From: Insulibacter thermoxylanivorax
Lineage (GTDB): Bacteria; Bacillota; Bacilli; Paenibacillales; DA-C8
DNA length: 64,000 nt
NCBI RefSeq assembly: GCF_015472005.1
Contig: NZ_BMAQ01000021.1
Span: 58,462-122,461 of the forward strand
Direction of reading: 5' to 3'
Shown: piece after piece, positions 39,855 through 49,232 of the stretch
Layout of the letters: every line of letters starts with the position of its first letter
Numbering within the stretch: position 1 is the stretch's first letter
Program-made: the position numbers and the translations under genes
The notes under the pieces: model-generated
What the model was told of the DNA's origin: nothing
Seen by the model: the letters and a program-made list of their open reading frames with translations, nothing else
Database searches by the model: none

Positions 39855-40016
39855 AATTTTAATATGAATATTCGCAGGCGAATCGGAAGAAAGCTGAGAT
39901 TTATGTCACAGATATGATAAAATAGATCAATATTAGCACTGAACGAATCTCGAATCTCGAATCAGCCATACATCTGGAGCCGAGCTGAATCTGCTCCTAT
40001 AGGGGAAGGTGAGAGC

Positions 40017-41453
40017 ATGTCTGAATCGATGCAGAGATTAGTGATCCTCCATACCAATGATATACACAGTCATTTTGAACCGATGCCGCGGATTGCTTCC
40101 TTGATCGAACGATACCGCCGGGAAGTACCCGCTGATGAACTCTTGGTGATCGACTGCGGGGATCATATGGATCGGGCTTATGTGGAGACAGAAGGCAGCG
40201 ATGGTCAGGTGAATATCGCTGTGATGAATGCAACCGGGTATGATCTGGCCGTGCCGGGCAATAATGAAGGGCTGACCTTCTCGCGCGAGACCCTGCAACG
40301 GTTGTATGAGCAAGCGGACTTCCCGGTAATCGGGAGCAATATGCACCTTAAGGACAGCGGAGAGATCCCGGCGTGGCTGAAACCATTTATGATCATCCAG
40401 AGAGGGAATCTCAAGATCGGGATCATCGGTGTGACGATAGATTTTACGGATTTTTACGAACTGCTCGGCTGGGATATCCGGGATCCCTATGCGGTCACTT
40501 CCCAGCTGGTCGCTAAGCTGCGCGATCAAGTGGATATCCTCGTCGTCGTTTCCCATCTCGGGATCAATTATGACAAACGCATGGCGCAGGTGATCCCCGG
40601 CATCGATTGCATCTTAGGCGCCCATACCCATCACCTGCTTGAAGAGCCGCTGGTGATCGGGCAGACGACGATCTGCGGGGCGGGCAAGTTCGGCACCCAT
40701 GTCGGCAAATTGGAGATCTTCTATGATCATGATGCGAAGCGCATCGTATCCTGCCGAGGCGCCTGCGAGGAGACGTCAGGCTATCCTGAATCCCGGGAGA
40801 TCCTCGCGATCATCGACCATTACCGGACCATCGCGGAGAAGAATCTGCGGCAAGTGGTGACGACGATCCCGAAGCGGCTGGCGATCGATTGGTATGGAGA
40901 ATCAGAACTCGGCAACTTGCTGGCGATCGGACTTAAGGAGTGGTGTGGAGCGGAGGTCGGCCTTGTGAATGCCGGTCAGCTGTTGGACAGTTTAGAGGCG
41001 GGTGCTGTGACCCGCGGCAGGCTGCTGGAGATCTGCCCGTCGCCGATCAACCCCTGTAAGATGATCCTGACGGGCCGTGAGATTCGTGAAGCTTTGGAAC
41101 AATCTTTGCTGCGGGAATATCAGGCGATGCCGATTCGCGGCTATGGATTCCGCGGTGAAGTCCTCGGCACCCTGTGTGTGTCAGGATTGCAGATTGAAGT
41201 CGACCACGCGAAGCCGGAGATGCACAAGATTCAGCGCATCCTGATCCGCGGCAAGGAACTTGCCGATGAACAAGAGGTCGTCGTTGGGACCATCGATATG
41301 TTCACCTTCGGCCTTGGTTATCTCTCTTTAAGCCGCGGCCGCGAGATCGAATACTATATGCCCGAGTTTCTGAGGGACGTGCTGATGAATCTGCTGGATA
41401 CACCGGAGCACATCGCATTAAGTGCGGAAAAACACTGGATTCGTTCTTGCTGA
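40017..41453 (+). CDS. bifunctional UDP-sugar hydrolase/5'-nucleotidase-type metallophosphoesterase (YunD-like)
   Basis: 478 residues, no signal peptide, so cytoplasmic, unlike UshA. Metal-binding motifs: ILHTNDIHSHF, DCGDHMDRA, VPGNNEGLTF, VVSHLGINYD and LGAHTHHLLE. The C-terminal 5'-nucleotidase domain contains GLVNAGQLLDSLEAGAVTRG. Similar in layout to Bacillus YunD. Substrate unknown; nucleotide or related phosphate esters are the family expectation. Confidence 0.9.
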   Translation: MSESMQRLVILHTNDIHSHFEPMPRIASLIERYRREVPADELLVIDCGDHMDRAYVETEGSDGQVNIAVMNATGYDLAVPGNNEGLTFSRETLQRLYEQADFPVIGSNMHLKDSGEIPAWLKPFMIIQRGNLKIGIIGVTIDFTDFYELLGWDIRDPYAVTSQLVAKLRDQVDILVVVSHLGINYDKRMAQVIPGIDCILGAHTHHLLEEPLVIGQTTICGAGKFGTHVGKLEIFYDHDAKRIVSCRGACEETSGYPESREILAIIDHYRTIAEKNLRQVVTTIPKRLAIDWYGESELGNLLAIGLKEWCGAEVGLVNAGQLLDSLEAGAVTRGRLLEICPSPINPCKMILTGREIREALEQSLLREYQAMPIRGYGFRGEVLGTLCVSGLQIEVDHAKPEMHKIQRILIRGKELADEQEVVVGTIDMFTFGLGYLSLSRGREIEYYMPEFLRDVLMNLLDTPEHIALSAEKHWIRSC

Positions 41454-41586
41454 CTAGATCAGTGAACTAGGCCATTAAGATTAATTTTCTCTGATATTGT
41501 CGAACTTTCTGATCGGATGTGTTGCGCTTCCCGGCAGAATCCTTTACTCTTGACAATAGTATCAAGCTAGTCATCATGGTTAGGAA

Positions 41587-42687
41587 GTGAAGGAATTGCG
41601 CTTGATTTCTATTCAGAATTGTAAACCAGGCATGAGATTAGCGAGGAACATCTACAACGATGAAGGATTGGTCTTGCTGGGAGAGCATGTGGAACTGACC
41701 GAGACGATGATCCGCCGATTAGAGCAGCTCGGAATTCACCGTATCTATATCGAAGATCCCCGGGCAGAGGATATCGTCATTCGGGAGAATATCAGCGAGG
41801 AGATGCGCCGGGAAGCGCTGCGGACGATTCGTGAGAACTTCCAGAACTATATGAACGAAGCAAAGCAAGGCCGCATGTTCTGCAATCCTCACTTGGGCAA
41901 AGACTTCCGCAGAGTGCTCGATATGATCATAGATGAATTGAAGGAACACAAACAGGCGATGATCATGTTGAACACGATCCATGTGTCGGATCACTATCTG
42001 TTCCAACATTCTCTGAATGTCTGCATCTATGCGATCATGTTGGGTACGGCCCTCGGATATACCTATGATCAGTTAAGGGTGCTGGGACTGGGCGCAATGC
42101 TGCACGATATTGGCAAAACGTTGGTGCCGCAAGAGATCCTGCTGAAGCGGGACAAGCTGACGAAGGAAGAGATGAGCATCATTCGTCGGCATCCGGAAGA
42201 TGGTTTTCGCATGTTAAAGGATAACCCGAATATATCTTTAATAGCGGCCCACTGTGCCCTGCAGCATCATGAGCGGCTGGATGGATCCGGCTATCCGCGG
42301 GGCATTAAGGGCGATGAGATCCACGAGTATGCGAAGCTTCTGGGGATCGTCGATACCTTCGACGCGATGACCACGCACCGCGTATACAAACCGGCAGCTC
42401 TCCCCCATGAAGCGGTGGAAGTGCTGTATGCGGGAGCGGGACGCCTGTATGATGCTCACATGATTCAGTTGTTCCGCGACCGGGTCGCTATCTATCCGCC
42501 GGGAACGACGGTGGAGCTGAATACCGGGGAGATCGGCATCGTCGTGGATATCAATGCTTCCCTTCCCCACAGGCCGGTTGTCCGCATCATCACCGACGAG
42601 AACGGCAAAGAACTGAAGGAGCCGTATGAGATTGATATGTCTAAGAAATTGAATATCGTGATCATCAAAGTGAATGAGAATTTTTGA
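41587..42687 (+). CDS. HD-GYP domain phosphodiesterase
   Basis: 366 residues. An N-terminal ~80-residue DUF3391-like domain (NCKPGMRLARNIYNDEGLVL) precedes the HD-GYP domain. That domain carries MLHDIGKTLVP (HD metal site), IIRRHPEDGFRML, and LQHHERLDGSGYPRGIKGDE with the GYP signature. Proteins of this family hydrolyse cyclic di-GMP. The start codon is uncertain: GTG at 41587 or TTG at 41602, which is better placed after GAAGTGAAGGAA. No sensor or response-regulator domain is fused. Confidence 0.92.
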   Translation: MKELRLISIQNCKPGMRLARNIYNDEGLVLLGEHVELTETMIRRLEQLGIHRIYIEDPRAEDIVIRENISEEMRREALRTIRENFQNYMNEAKQGRMFCNPHLGKDFRRVLDMIIDELKEHKQAMIMLNTIHVSDHYLFQHSLNVCIYAIMLGTALGYTYDQLRVLGLGAMLHDIGKTLVPQEILLKRDKLTKEEMSIIRRHPEDGFRMLKDNPNISLIAAHCALQHHERLDGSGYPRGIKGDEIHEYAKLLGIVDTFDAMTTHRVYKPAALPHEAVEVLYAGAGRLYDAHMIQLFRDRVAIYPPGTTVELNTGEIGIVVDINASLPHRPVVRIITDENGKELKEPYEIDMSKKLNIVIIKVNENF

Positions 42688-42772
42688 TCGCAATAAGTAC
42701 ATCTAGAACGGACGTGAGGATCATGGAAGATAGGATGGATAGAAATGCAGGGTGTGAAAAAGGATGACGACT

Positions 42773-43918
42773 ATGAATCTGACCAAAGATCACCAATATC
42801 ATCGAGATCACAAGCGGACACCGTTTCTGCCCGAAACGGATCCTTGGGATCCGATTCACTCGTTGGAACGCCACGACCGGTATGTTCTGACGAGTGTGGA
42901 GTTTACGGTGACGAATCTATGTAATATGCGCTGCGAACATTGTGCTGTTGGCGATCTGCTCGTTGCGAGCGAGGGCGATACGATCCCGATCGATCTGGTC
43001 CTGCGGAGGCTGGACGAAGTAGAGCATCTGCAGACGATCAGCATCACCGGCGGCGAGCCGTCGTTCAGCGACCGGACGATTGAGCGGACGATTATTCCCC
43101 TTCTCCGTTATGCGCGGGAACGCGGCATCTATTCGCAGCTGAACTCCAATCTCACCTTAGATTACAGCAAATATGAGCGAATCGCTCCCTATCTGGATAT
43201 CATGCATATCTCTTATAACTACACCGATGCAGAAGACTTCCATGAGATTTGTTTCGCACGCACTTCGCATCCTGTATCTCCTAAGGTATCCAGCAAGCTC
43301 TATGAACGGATGATCGACAATGCTCAGAAACTCAGTAAAGGAGGCTTGTTCATCTCCGCTGAGTCGATGATCAACTACCGCACCCACAAGAAGCTGCCGG
43401 AGATCCACCGGCATATCATCGAAATGGGCTGCAAGCGGCATGAGGTGCATCCGATGTATCCGAGTTCCTTCGCTGCGAGCTTGCCGCGTCTGTCATTGCA
43501 GGAATTCCGCGAAGCGATCCACCGCTTGCTCGATGCACGGGATCCGGAGGTATGGATGCTGTTCGGTACGCTGCCGTTCTTCCATTGCAATGAGGATCCG
43601 GAAGATCGCAAGCTGCTCAGCCGTCTGATGCACGAACCGAAGCTGACGGTGCGCAACGACCCCGACGGCCGCAACCGTCTGAATGTCAACCTGTTCAGCG
43701 GCGATGTGTTTGTTACCGATTTTGCTTCGGTGCCGGCCCTTGGTTCGGTTTTCCATGATAAGCTCGATGATATATTCAGAAGATGGACGGAGGAGCACCC
43801 GCTGAACCGCACGATTAACTGCCATTGCCCGGCGGTGCGCTGCTGCGGTCCGAACCTGCTGGTTGCAGACATGTATTATGCCGATGTAGACTTTAAGAAA
43901 CGCAAAGCAATCGTGTAA
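42773..43918 (+). CDS. yfkAB: radical SAM/CxCxxxxC motif protein YfkAB
   Basis: 381 residues. The radical SAM cluster motif CNMRCEHC follows EFTVTNL, then SITGGEPSFSDRTI. The C-terminal CHCPAVRC gives the CxCxxxxC motif that names the family and may bind a second cluster. An ATG at 42764 touches the ribosome site AAAAGGA; the ATG at 42773 has correct spacing and is preferred. The reaction of YfkAB is not established. Confidence 0.92.
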   Translation: MNLTKDHQYHRDHKRTPFLPETDPWDPIHSLERHDRYVLTSVEFTVTNLCNMRCEHCAVGDLLVASEGDTIPIDLVLRRLDEVEHLQTISITGGEPSFSDRTIERTIIPLLRYARERGIYSQLNSNLTLDYSKYERIAPYLDIMHISYNYTDAEDFHEICFARTSHPVSPKVSSKLYERMIDNAQKLSKGGLFISAESMINYRTHKKLPEIHRHIIEMGCKRHEVHPMYPSSFAASLPRLSLQEFREAIHRLLDARDPEVWMLFGTLPFFHCNEDPEDRKLLSRLMHEPKLTVRNDPDGRNRLNVNLFSGDVFVTDFASVPALGSVFHDKLDDIFRRWTEEHPLNRTINCHCPAVRCCGPNLLVADMYYADVDFKKRKAIV

Positions 43919-43993
43919 CGATTCGCAGTCCTTGGAGGATCTTACGGCCGGGGCGTTCCGGCTCTTAGACAAGCCCCGGAGAGGAGTGAATGT

Positions 43994-45040
43994 ATGACGA
44001 AGAAAACGCTGTTCATCATCGTATTCGGGCTGGGATTCCTATATGCGCTGTTTACGGTGGGATTCCCCTTCCTCTTGGCGCTGGTCGTCGTGCTGTTCAT
44101 GGAACCCTTCACCAAGTTGATCATGAAGGTGGGTAAACTCGGACGGACGGCGGCAGCCACAATCTCTTCTTCGATCTTTACGATCGGTTTGCTCGGGCTC
44201 GCTTATCTGATCGGCGTCAAGCTGCTCTCCGAGTTGATGAGTTTCTTCAATTATGCCAAGAATAACTTTCACCATGTGGCGGATTTTTTTGATCGGCTCA
44301 CTTATGATGCTAATATCCTGTTCGATACCCTGCCGCCGGATCAAGCGGCCAGCTTAGCGGAGACCTTCGATGCCGGGATGGATGCGCTGATCAGCGCTGC
44401 GCAAAGCCTGCTCTCCAACCTGTCATCGTATGCACTCAACTTTGCGAAGGCCATACCGGATCTGTTCCTGTTCTTCCTCTTCTTCATCGTGGCGGTATTC
44501 CTGTTCAATATCAGTCTGGGCAAGATGAAGCAGGGATTTCTCTCGATCTTCGATGAATCTTCACAGGGGAAGGTAGATGTCGTGCTTGGCAATCTGCGCA
44601 ATTCCATCTTCGGCTTCGTCCGGGCGCAGATCGTGTTCTCCGGGATGACGTATGTCTTAACGCTGATCGGGCTGTTGATCTTAGGGATCGATCATGCTTT
44701 CGCGATCGCTTTCCTGGTCACCATCGTCGATCTCTTGCCGGTCCTCGGTGTCGGCTCCTTCCTCGTCCCCTGGGCGATCTATCAGGCGCTGATCGGCAAT
44801 TGGTTCATCGCGATCGGACTGGTTGTGCTGTTCATCGTGATCACCGTTGTTCGCCGTGTGATCGAGCCGAAGGTGCTGGGCGATGCTGTCGGCATCAGTG
44901 CACTGGCAGCGCTGATCAGCCTCTATGTCGGCTTCAAACTCGTCGGCGTGATCGGTTTGTTCCTGGGACCGGTTGTGGTGCTTGTGTATGAGGCGATGCG
45001 TAAGGAAGGATTGCTGAATATTAAGATCAAATTAGAATAA
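43994..45040 (+). CDS. AI-2E family transporter, sporulation membrane protein YtvI-like
   Basis: 348 residues with about seven spans and the AI-2E/PerM C-terminal blocks AFAIAFLVTIVDLLPVLGVG and VVRRVIEPKVLGDAVGISAL plus LYVGFKLVGVIGLFLGPVVV. Length and the N-terminal pair of spans fit the YtvI subgroup implicated in Bacillus sporulation, but subgroup assignment is tentative. Followed by a clear terminator. Confidence 0.85.
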   Translation: MTKKTLFIIVFGLGFLYALFTVGFPFLLALVVVLFMEPFTKLIMKVGKLGRTAAATISSSIFTIGLLGLAYLIGVKLLSELMSFFNYAKNNFHHVADFFDRLTYDANILFDTLPPDQAASLAETFDAGMDALISAAQSLLSNLSSYALNFAKAIPDLFLFFLFFIVAVFLFNISLGKMKQGFLSIFDESSQGKVDVVLGNLRNSIFGFVRAQIVFSGMTYVLTLIGLLILGIDHAFAIAFLVTIVDLLPVLGVGSFLVPWAIYQALIGNWFIAIGLVVLFIVITVVRRVIEPKVLGDAVGISALAALISLYVGFKLVGVIGLFLGPVVVLVYEAMRKEGLLNIKIKLE

Positions 45041-45074
45041 CCGTCGCACAATCGTTCATATCTCGATTTGTCAG

Positions 45075-45118
45075 GCCTGGCCTGCGGAGGATTCGCTCCT
45101 TCGTCTGCCGGGCTTTTT
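45075..45118 (+). terminator. rho-independent terminator
   Basis: GCCTGGCCTGCGGAGGA pairs with TCCTTCGTCTGCCGGGC (a few mismatches) around TTCGC, then five T. Confidence 0.85.
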
Positions 45119-45303
45119 GGTTCATTTTGTCTCCTGGTTATACTCCCAGCAATCGCTACATATGTTTGTAAGCAGGCAGGTGCATAAGTAAGCACGGAAA
45201 AACACTTGGGTCATGAGGGAGGACTGCTTAGAGGGGACATAGCGTGAATCGGTCTGTTGGTATGGTTAGCTCACGAATCGATCGATAGAGGAAGGTGGAT
45301 GCG

Positions 45304-47361
45304 ATGGATGAGAGGGACAAAGGTCAGAAGCCGATAGATGCCAACAGCAAGATAGAGCAGCTTGATCACTTCCGCATACAAAATACGGGGAAACCGCTGA
45401 CGACCAAACAGAACTTGAAAGTCGCCAATGATTCGGAAATTCTAAAAGTCGGGGATCGCGGCCCCGGGTTGATGCAGGACTTCTACTTCTTCGAGAAGAT
45501 GGGGCATTTTAACCGGGAGGAGATTCCCGAGCGGGTGGTGCATGCCAGGGGTTACAGCGCACATGGTTATTTTGAATGCTATCAGTCGATGAAGCATGTG
45601 ACTAAGGCCTGTTTCCTGCAAGAACCCGGCAAGCAGACGCCGGTGTTCGTCCGCTTCTCTACGGTACAAGGTCCCAAAGGTTCCTATGATACGGCGCGGG
45701 ACCTGCGCTGCTTAGGAGTGAAGTTTTATACGGAAGAAGGCAACTATGATCTGATGACGATCGCGATGCCCGTGCTCATCGTCCAAGATCCGATGAAATT
45801 CCCCGATGTCATCCATGCCTACCAGTCGAAGCAGGATGACGATATTCCGACGGCTACGGGCGCTCATGATCGGTTCTGGGATTATGTCGCCAGCAACCCG
45901 GAGTCCTTGCATATGGTGACCTGGATCATGTCCGATCGCGGCATCATCCGCAGCTACCGCATGATGGAGTCCTGGTCGATCAACACCTATCTGTTCGTGA
46001 ATCACGAGGGCGTGGCCACCTTCGTCCGTTTCGTGTGGAAGCCCCTGCTCGGCGTCCATTCTCTGCTGCAGGATGAGGCGATCAAGCTCGGCGGCATCGA
46101 TCCGGACTTTCATCGGAAGGATCTGCGCGAGGCCATCGACCGCGGCGCTTATCCGGAGTATGAATTAGGCGTGCAATTAATTCCCCTTGAAGATGAATTT
46201 AAGTACGACTTCGATATCCTCGATCCCGCGAAGTTCTGGCCGGAGGAACTCATCCCTGTTCAGATCATCGGTAAGATGACGTTGAACAGGAATATCGAGA
46301 ACTACTTCGCAGAATCGGAGCAGGTCGCTTATAATCTTGCGAACGTTGTGCCGGGGATTGACTTCTCCAACGACCCCGTGCTGCAGGGCCGGCTGTTCGC
46401 CTATCGGGATACGCAGCAGCATCGGCTGGGCAGTGCCAACTATGATGAACTGCCCATTAACCGGCCGCTGTGCCCTTTCCACAATAATACAAGAAGAGGC
46501 TTCATGCGCTACCGCATCGACATCGATCACGTCAATTACCATCAAAACTCTCTGGCGAACAATACGCCTTACACGACACTGCCGCAGGAAGGCGGGTTCT
46601 TGGAGTATCCAAAGCGCGTAGCGGGCCATGTCATTCGCGGCCGCAGCCCGTCTTTTAACGATTATTTCTTCCAGGTTCGGATCTTCTGGAACAGCCTGAC
46701 GCCGATCGAGAAACAGCATACCATCGAAGGATTCAGTTATCAGCTGGGGAAAGTGAAGAGCCGGGATGTGCGTCAGGCCAATGTGAACCTTCTCGTCAAT
46801 GTCGATACTGAACTGGCCTATATCGTAGCGGATAATATCGGCGTAGATCGTCCGAAAGGCACCCACGTCAACGTCTCCACCAGCTATGCTTCCCTCAGTC
46901 AAGCGAGTACGCCTAAGTACGCCTATACTCAGAAGGTCGGCGTCCTGATCGGCAATGGATTCAATGGGCAGGAAGTGATGCAGACGCTGAAAGTCCTTGA
47001 ACAGAACGGCGTGTTCATCGTGACGATCAGCGAGACTTTCGGTGAAGTGACGGGCAGCGACGGCACGAAGATTCATATCGACTCGACCTTCCTTACGAAC
47101 AGTCCCTACTTGGTCGATTCCCTCTATGTCGTCGGCGGCACAGGGAGGAATCAAGCGAAGTTCATGCAGGAGATCGAAGAATATGTGCAGGTGGCTTACA
47201 AACATTATAAGCCGATCGGCGTAGCGACGACGGGGCAGTCTTTCCTGCGGACGTCGAAGCAGAACAACCTCGCCGGTGTGGTGTTCGCTGCGAACAATCC
47301 CAACTTCGGTGAGGAGTTCGTCGCGGCCATCGCGCAGCACCGCTTCTGGGACCGGACGTAG
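45304..47361 (+). CDS. katE: large-subunit (clade 2) catalase
   Basis: 685 residues from the ATG 8 bases after GAGGAAGG; a GTG at 45295 overlaps that site. The catalytic His lies in ERVVHARGYSAHGYFECYQS and the haem-ligand Tyr in LFAYRDTQQHRLG. After ~residue 530 there is the flavodoxin/DJ-1-like C-terminal domain found only in large catalases (VGVLIGNGFNGQEVMQTLKV). It decomposes hydrogen peroxide. Size and domains match KatE-type proteins; Bacillus KatE is a stress or spore enzyme. No PerR box was seen upstream, unlike at suf. Confidence 0.95.
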   Translation: MDERDKGQKPIDANSKIEQLDHFRIQNTGKPLTTKQNLKVANDSEILKVGDRGPGLMQDFYFFEKMGHFNREEIPERVVHARGYSAHGYFECYQSMKHVTKACFLQEPGKQTPVFVRFSTVQGPKGSYDTARDLRCLGVKFYTEEGNYDLMTIAMPVLIVQDPMKFPDVIHAYQSKQDDDIPTATGAHDRFWDYVASNPESLHMVTWIMSDRGIIRSYRMMESWSINTYLFVNHEGVATFVRFVWKPLLGVHSLLQDEAIKLGGIDPDFHRKDLREAIDRGAYPEYELGVQLIPLEDEFKYDFDILDPAKFWPEELIPVQIIGKMTLNRNIENYFAESEQVAYNLANVVPGIDFSNDPVLQGRLFAYRDTQQHRLGSANYDELPINRPLCPFHNNTRRGFMRYRIDIDHVNYHQNSLANNTPYTTLPQEGGFLEYPKRVAGHVIRGRSPSFNDYFFQVRIFWNSLTPIEKQHTIEGFSYQLGKVKSRDVRQANVNLLVNVDTELAYIVADNIGVDRPKGTHVNVSTSYASLSQASTPKYAYTQKVGVLIGNGFNGQEVMQTLKVLEQNGVFIVTISETFGEVTGSDGTKIHIDSTFLTNSPYLVDSLYVVGGTGRNQAKFMQEIEEYVQVAYKHYKPIGVATTGQSFLRTSKQNNLAGVVFAANNPNFGEEFVAAIAQHRFWDRT

Positions 47362-47385
47362 GCGGCAGGTTTGCTAATAAGCAGA

Positions 47386-47426
47386 AGAGTGACTTCCAAG
47401 CAGAGGGCTTGGGGTCACTCTTTTTT
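47386..47426 (+). terminator. catalase terminator
   Basis: AGAGTGACTTCCAAGC pairs with GCTTGGGGTCACTCT (short internal mismatch), then TTTTTT. Confidence 0.85.
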
Positions 47427-47839
47427 GTGCCCTGGGTTTCAAGGTAGAGTTGCAAATTCCTGCAGGGACAATGGAGATCCCCGGTGTATGGAGGTTGCTG
47501 ATTCATGTTTGGGATGCTGCAGATTCCTGCTCTGGTGTATGGATGGTCGAGATGCTAACGGAACTGAGAGACGCTATTTGTTCGAAAACCGGGATTTTCG
47601 CAAGCTAACGGAAAGTGGGTTCGTTATTAGCACTAAAATGGTGGCAATGCGGCGTTTTTGGAAGGAATAAGGGATTGTGGTCCGCTAGTGTGAGAAAAAG
47701 CACGGAAATGGAGAAATAAGGTCTCTGAGTTCCGTTACGAAGTTGGGATGGGCATCTCAGCCAAAATGACAGCTGGATGCCCTTTATAGCTTAATGCGCT
47801 TACATTTGGTTATACGGTTCTTTCCTTCCTTTCATATCA
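47427..47839. repeat. interspersed repeat block: ~50-bp units in direct and inverted copies
   Basis: No gene is supported in this 413-bp gap. The units GCTAACGGAACTGAGAGACG (47554) and GCTAACGGAAAGTGGG (47604) are direct copies 50 bp apart. Inverted counterparts follow, with TCCGCTAGTGTGAG (47681) and TCCGTTACG (47731), also 50 bp apart. The outer arms, TAACGGAACTGAGAGAC and GTCTCTGAGTTCCGTTA, are inverted repeats differing at one position. Upstream, short units related to TGCAGATTCCTGC recur at ~47451, 47496 and 47518. This resembles non-autonomous intergenic repeats. Confidence 0.65.
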
Positions 47840-48148
47840 TTATTCCTCAAGCCAAGTTTGCGACCAGTTTTCGATATCGCGGATGATCGGTTCGAGTGCT
47901 CGACCTTTATCGGTTAAGGAATACTCTATTCGAACGGGAGTTTCCGGGTAGACTTCCCGCTTGACGATCCCCTCGTTTTCCAGAATTTTTAGTCGTTCCG
48001 AAAGAACTTTGCCGCTCACCCCAATGGATGATTCAATATGACAAAACCGCTGCGGGCCCGATAACAACTGATAAACAATCAATCCAGTCCACTTCTGGCT
48101 CAATAAATTCATGGCTTTTTCAAAACGTGGACAAATCACCGGATTCAT
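47840..48148 (-). CDS. HxlR family redox-sensing repressor, YodB-like
   Basis: 102 residues. A winged helix with an N-terminal CPRFEKAMNLLSQKWTGLIV and PETPVRIEYSLTDKGRALEP. The N-terminal Cys is residue 6, the same place as the redox-active Cys6 of YodB, and the surrounding sequence is strikingly similar. The C-terminal cysteines of YodB are absent, so this would be a one-Cys sensor. It is divergent from a broken flavin-dependent oxidoreductase gene, its probable former target. The intergenic region is very A/T-rich with TTACTT repeats. Confidence 0.88.
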   Translation of the reverse strand: MNPVICPRFEKAMNLLSQKWTGLIVYQLLSGPQRFCHIESSIGVSGKVLSERLKILENEGIVKREVYPETPVRIEYSLTDKGRALEPIIRDIENWSQTWLEE

Positions 48149-48345
48149 GCGACTCCCTCCTTCCCTCTCCCCATTATAACACTTCCTAAATGTTAATTAC
48201 ATAATTTACTTCGAAAAATTACTTGATGAAATTTTATTATATAAATATAACACCTAACATAAAGTAAGTTTCTTATCATTCGAAAATCAATCAATGGAAT
48301 GAATGAAGCAACAAATATAGATAATACAGAAGGAGTGCGCAGAGA

Positions 48346-48829
48346 GATGGCAAAGAATGCACGATGGATCCCGTTCGACTCTTTGAGGATTTTGCGACGC
48401 TCGATTTGATATCGGGTGGACGTGCTGAGATGATCGTTGGACGAGGAGCCTTTGTGGAGTCTTTTCCTCTATTCGGTTATGACTTGGATGATTACAATGC
48501 GTTGTTTAATGAACATCTGGCATTACTGTTGGAGCTGAATCGTAAGCCTGTCGTTACTTGGAGCGGTCAGCATCGTCCCGCTTTGAAGGAAGCTGAGATT
48601 GCGCCGCGGCCGAAACAACAGGAGATCCCCATATGGGTGGGCGTCGGAGGAACATTAGCGAGTGCTGAGCGTGCCGGCCGTTTGGGCACCGGCATGGCTG
48701 TTGCGATGCTTGGCGGAGATCCGCGATATCGGGGGCATTCCGTTTGAGAAGGCGGCGCAGGGAATCGAAATCTTGGCTGCGGAGATTGCCCCGGTTATTC
48801 GCAAGGAATTGAGTAAGCAAGCCAGATGA
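48346..48829 (+). pseudogene. broken luciferase-like (LLM class) flavin monooxygenase
   Basis: A start region (ATGGCAAAGAATGCACG) behind AGGAGTGCGCAG soon hits a stop. In a second frame a recognisable middle part follows (DPVRLFEDFATLDLISGGRA, SFPLFGYDLDDYNALF, PRPKQQEIPIWVGVGGTLAS). In a third frame comes a C-terminal end (FEKAAQGIEILAAEIAPVIR). Both the N-terminal ~100 residues and ~100 residues before the tail are missing, so at least two deletions have occurred. No function is expected. Confidence 0.85.
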
Positions 48830-49232
48830 TTGCGAGAAAAATGAATAGGCATTCAGATCAGACCTTGAGGGAAACCTCGGGTCTTTTTTTGTATGCATGA
48901 TATGGTACTTATCCGCTCTCCTCAGACTATGACGGACTGCAAGATGGATTCGAAGTATGTTATGTTTCGCTGCATATTCAGCAGGATGGGATATTGCGAC
49001 ATTCTATCAAGAAAGATTGCATGAAAAAATCATCTCGACCAAACGAACAGGAAATATTATACTATTGACATATAATACGGAAGGATAGGAATAAAGGAGA
49101 GAGAATGATGTTTCGATCTCTAAGAGACATGATTAACAATAAGTTAGGATGCAGTCATGCTTTGTAAAATCAGCGTAGCGGATTTCCAACATTACGAAAC
49201 TATATAGATGTTAATTGTTAAGGGGATATGAG
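48830..49232. other. A/T-rich gap with coding-like remnant, upstream copy of a duplicated block and a mini-ORF
   Basis: A hairpin-like T-rich stretch (48885-48892) follows the pseudogene. 48919-49068 reads as an open fragment without a start (SSDYDGLQDGFEVCYVSLHI...), possibly a gene relic. From ~49033 the sequence is duplicated at 50499. A 20-residue frame at 49105-49167 (MMFRSLRDMINNKLGCSHAL) has a good AAAGGAGAGAG site. The copy at 50571 has one extra C that cuts it to 10 residues, which argues against selection on that peptide. Confidence 0.4.
49033..49160 (+). repeat. duplicated upstream block, copy 1 (pairs with 50499-50620)
   Basis: CTCGACCAAACG, GAAATATTAT, ATATAATACGGAAGGA, GGAATAAAG and GAGAATGATGTTT recur in the same order about 1.47 kb downstream with scattered substitutions. 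In each copy the block leads into a paralogue of the same small gene. The unit of duplication is therefore upstream region plus gene. Confidence 0.8.

Noticed and set aside
45121..45303. PerR or sigma-B site upstream of the catalase
   Set aside because: No match to TTATAATnATTATAA and no convincing GTTT/GGGTAT pair at the right spacing.
49105..49167. 20-residue leader or signalling peptide (MMFRSLRDMINNKLGCSHAL)
   Set aside because: It has a good ribosome site, but the duplicated copy is frameshifted by one base and no processing or export genes are near. Kept only as a remark in the gap entry.
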